Part shown: positions 5,579-7,228 of the stretch, one piece after another
Position numbering within the stretch: the first letter of the stretch is position 1
Layout of the letters: every line of letters starts with the position of its first letter
Source of the DNA: Acidobacteriota bacterium
GTDB lineage: Bacteria > Acidobacteriota > Terriglobia > Acidiferrales > UBA7541
Assembly (NCBI GenBank): GCA_003131705.1
Contig: PKUY01000406.1
Coordinates: forward strand, 1 to 7,228
Length of the DNA: 7,228 nt
Reading direction: 5' to 3'
Made by a program: the position numbers and the translations under genes
Notes under the pieces: model-generated
Seen by the model: the letters and a program-made list of their open reading frames with translations, nothing else
Database searches by the model: none
What the model was told of the DNA's origin: nothing

Positions 5579-6328
5579 GTGCGCCGCCGTTTCTTTGTCG
5601 AGCGATTTGAATCGAATGCCGCCGCCCTGCGCGGCGACGCTGCCGAACATCTCGGCAGAGTTCTGCGCGCCGAGCCCGGCCAGCTGTATGAGTTGAGCGA
5701 CGGCGAGCGAGTTTGGCTCGCGCGAGTCGAAAATGTCGCGCTCTCCAAGCGCGGCGATAACCGCATCGACTTCGCGCTGGTCGAGCCTGTGTCCGCCCGC
5801 GAGACACCATTTCAAATCGACCTGCTGATCTCGCTCGTGAAATTCGACCGCCTCGAGTGGTGTCTGGAAAAAGCCACGGAATTGGGCGCCGATAAAATCG
5901 TTCTTCTCGCCGCTGCGCGCACCGATAAGCCGCTCGTCGCCGCTGCAGAGAAAAGACACGCTCGATGGGAGAGAATCCTCCTTGAATCCGCGCAGCAGTC
6001 GCGCCGTCTTCGTCCGCCTGCGCTGTACGCGCCCGCGGCTCCGCAAAAGGCGTTCGCACAATCCTCCGCCGTATGCAAAATTCTGCTCTCCGAGCGCCCG
6101 GACGCGCCCAGACTGCGCGATGTTTTCGAGCGGATTTCTGGGGATCGAGGCTCGCGCTCCGCGTCAGCAGCACTTGCCATCGGCCCTGAGGGGGGCTGGA
6201 CGGACGAAGAAATCGCGGCTGCTCGCGCCGCTGGATTTGCCGAAGCGTCGCTCGGCGAAAATATTCTGCGCACCGAAACAGCAGTCCTCGCCGCCATGGC
6301 CATTCTTCGCTATGCCCTCGTGGGATAG
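5579..6328 (+). CDS. rsmE: 16S rRNA (uracil-1498-N3)-methyltransferase RsmE
   Basis: RsmE transfers a methyl group from S-adenosylmethionine to N3 of U1498 in the 30S decoding region. The 249-residue length is normal. The N-terminal PUA-like RNA-binding domain starts with RRRFFVERF and contains EHLGRVLRAEPGQ; the C-terminal SPOUT (trefoil-knot) methyltransferase domain shows EKATELGADKI (97-107), ESAQQSRR (136-143), the cofactor-loop IGPEGGW (201-207) and LGENILRTETA (225-235). Start GTG 5579 directly begins the conserved region; an in-frame TAA at 5567-5569 rules out a longer N-terminus except via CTG 5576. There is no convincing Shine-Dalgarno sequence. In many bacteria rsmE follows dnaJ or prmA; here the BLUF gene on the other strand stands between dnaJ and rsmE, and prmA is absent from the window. 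Confidence 0.95.
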   Translation: MRRRFFVERFESNAAALRGDAAEHLGRVLRAEPGQLYELSDGERVWLARVENVALSKRGDNRIDFALVEPVSARETPFQIDLLISLVKFDRLEWCLEKATELGADKIVLLAAARTDKPLVAAAEKRHARWERILLESAQQSRRLRPPALYAPAAPQKAFAQSSAVCKILLSERPDAPRLRDVFERISGDRGSRSASAALAIGPEGGWTDEEIAAARAAGFAEASLGENILRTETAVLAAMAILRYALVG

Positions 6329-6368
6329 AAATCTTTTGCTCGAGGCTGTCGCGGGAACCGCCCAATCG

Positions 6369-6399
6369 TTGTCGCGCATCCAACAGCATGTTATATAAT
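6369..6399 (+). promoter_or_regulatory. putative promoter of lepB
   Basis: TTGTCG (6369-6374, four of six for -35), a 19-base spacer and a perfect TATAAT (6394-6399). Transcription would start near 6406, about 6 bases before ATG 6412. This makes the upstream in-frame ATG 6388 unlikely as start when this promoter is used. The spacer is long, which lowers confidence. Confidence 0.5.
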
Positions 6400-6411
6400 A
6401 GAACGGTCAGC

Positions 6412-7014
6412 ATGCAGGATGCTCTCAATCCCGGCACACCGAATCCTCCCGCTCAAGTGCCGCTGCCTCCTTTGCGGCGAGAGCTGCGCAGTTGGACGCG
6501 TGACTTGGCGGTTTCGCTCGGACTTGCCATTGTTGTGATGATTTTCCTCTACCAGCCCGTGAAGGTGGAGGGAACCAGCATGAACCCGCTTCTCTCCGAT
6601 CAGGAACGCATCTTCATCAATAAATTTATTTATCGTTTCGAGCCAATCGAGCGTGGCGACGTCGTCGTCTTCTGGTATCCTCTCGATCGTTCGAAGTCGT
6701 TCATCAAGCGAGTGGTCGGTTTGCCGGGCGAGACCGTCGAGATTCGCATGGGCCGCGTGTACATCAATGGCGAGGATCTCACGGACCAGTTTGTTCCCTC
6801 GACCTACCTCGATGGATCGAACTATACGCCCCGGAAAATCCCGGACAGCGAATATTTTGTGATGGGCGATCATCGCGATAGTTCGAACGATTCGCGCGTC
6901 TTCGGTCCGGTGCAGCGCCAGTTCATTTACGGCAAAGCTGTTTTCGCTTACTGGCCGGTGGACCACTTCGGATCGCTGGCTCCAACTTCGACGGTCAACG
7001 CGGCATCGAAATGA
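6412..7014 (+). CDS. lepB: signal peptidase I
   Basis: Type I signal peptidase, a membrane-anchored serine protease that cuts signal peptides from exported proteins on the outer face of the cytoplasmic membrane. From ATG 6412 the protein has 200 residues: a Pro-rich cytoplasmic tail, one membrane segment (about 31-47, LAVSLGLAIVVMIFLY), nucleophile Ser56 in VEGTSMNP, general base Lys99 in FIKRVVGLPGE, and the conserved GDHRDSSNDSR at 152-162. It has the single-anchor form rather than the two-anchor form of E. coli. ATG 6388 would add eight residues (208 in total), but those codons overlap a perfect TATAAT. Neither start has a clear ribosome binding site. rsmE ends 83 bases upstream and carA begins 18 bases downstream. 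Confidence 0.95.
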   Translation: MQDALNPGTPNPPAQVPLPPLRRELRSWTRDLAVSLGLAIVVMIFLYQPVKVEGTSMNPLLSDQERIFINKFIYRFEPIERGDVVVFWYPLDRSKSFIKRVVGLPGETVEIRMGRVYINGEDLTDQFVPSTYLDGSNYTPRKIPDSEYFVMGDHRDSSNDSRVFGPVQRQFIYGKAVFAYWPVDHFGSLAPTSTVNAASK

Positions 7015-7022
7015 CATTCTCT

Positions 7023-7027
7023 GGAGG
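7023..7027 (+). promoter_or_regulatory. ribosome binding site of carA
   Basis: GGAGG between lepB and carA, 5 bases before CTG 7033-7035. It supports initiation at that CTG, since no ATG, GTG or TTG in the carA frame lies nearby. Confidence 0.65.
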
Positions 7028-7032
7028 ACACA

Positions 7033-7228
7033 CTGAACGAGCCCCTCGCAGGTCGCGCGATACTCGCGCTCGAGGACGGAAGAGTTTTTAACGGCCGCGC
7101 GGCGGGCGCTCGCACGCGTCGTGGCGGCGAAGTCGTTTTTAATACCAGCCTTACCGGCTACCAGGAAGTTTTCACCGACCCGAGCTACGCCGGTCAGATG
7201 GTGTGCCTGACCTATCCTCACATCGGCA
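7033..7228 (+). CDS. carA: carbamoyl phosphate synthase small subunit, N-terminal part (runs off the window)
   Basis: CarA is the glutaminase subunit that supplies ammonia to CarB for carbamoyl phosphate, feeding pyrimidine and arginine synthesis. Only 65 codons are present, but they match the family N-terminus closely: [53 protein letters not shown]. The frame is closed upstream by TGA 7012-7014, the same codon that stops lepB. Between it and the conserved region the only start-like codons are CTG 7021 and CTG 7033; the second has GGAGG 5 bases upstream. The first in-frame ATG (7198) is far inside the conserved domain. CTG initiation is therefore the best reading, with ATA 7060 as a poorer alternative. 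The glutaminase domain with its catalytic Cys would lie beyond the window. Confidence 0.93.
   Translation, partial: MNEPLAGRAILALEDGRVFNGRAAGARTRRGGEVVFNTSLTGYQEVFTDPSYAGQMVCLTYPHIG

Noticed and set aside
5475..6437. Open frame of 320 codons on the minus strand.
   Set aside because: It is antisense to rsmE, and its Arg-rich translation looks like a GC-rich shadow frame.
6391..7221. Long open frame of 276 codons on the minus strand.
   Set aside because: It lies antisense to lepB and carA, both of which have clear family motifs; its translation shows no recognisable domain and reflects codon bias of the real genes.

Overview
The window reads as core bacterial chromosome: nine complete protein genes and the start of a tenth, tightly packed, with no RNA gene, transposon, CRISPR array or phage gene that I can see. 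It is moderately GC-rich. The gene set (CarD-like regulator, hrcA-grpE-dnaJ without an intervening dnaK, tsaB-rimI, rsmE, lepB, carA) and protein style suggest a soil-type Acidobacteriota member. That assignment is inference from recall, not a search, and no marker gene here settles it.

Layout. Minus strand, 46-1211: tsaB then rimI, a translationally coupled pair whose stop and start overlap; TsaB serves tRNA t6A synthesis and RimI is a GNAT protein N-acetyltransferase. The 1212-1367 gap is divergent and holds promoter-like sites for tsaB and for a CarD/CdnL-type RNA polymerase-binding protein (1368-1889, plus), which ends at a strong intrinsic terminator (1915-1956). A new plus-strand unit follows: hrcA, grpE and dnaJ (2125-4999), the heat-shock repressor and two DnaK co-chaperones. 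A small blue-light sensor of the BLUF family lies on the opposite strand at 5042-5458. Plus-strand rsmE (16S rRNA methyltransferase), lepB (signal peptidase I) and the first 65 codons of carA (carbamoyl phosphate synthase small subunit) complete the window.

The least ordinary features are at gene starts. The BLUF gene encodes the flavin-site tyrosine upstream of its only conventional start codon, so it probably initiates at ATC or ATT behind a good GGAGG. carA has no ATG, GTG or TTG in a usable place and appears to start at CTG. rimI and grpE start with TTG, tsaB and rsmE with GTG. A TTGACGCC / TAAACTTT promoter-like pair occurs before both carD and hrcA, and a lone TAAACTT sits before rsmE at a distance that would make its mRNA leaderless. 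I found no clear undescribed multi-gene system; the orphan BLUF sensor inside a housekeeping neighbourhood is the best candidate for new biology.
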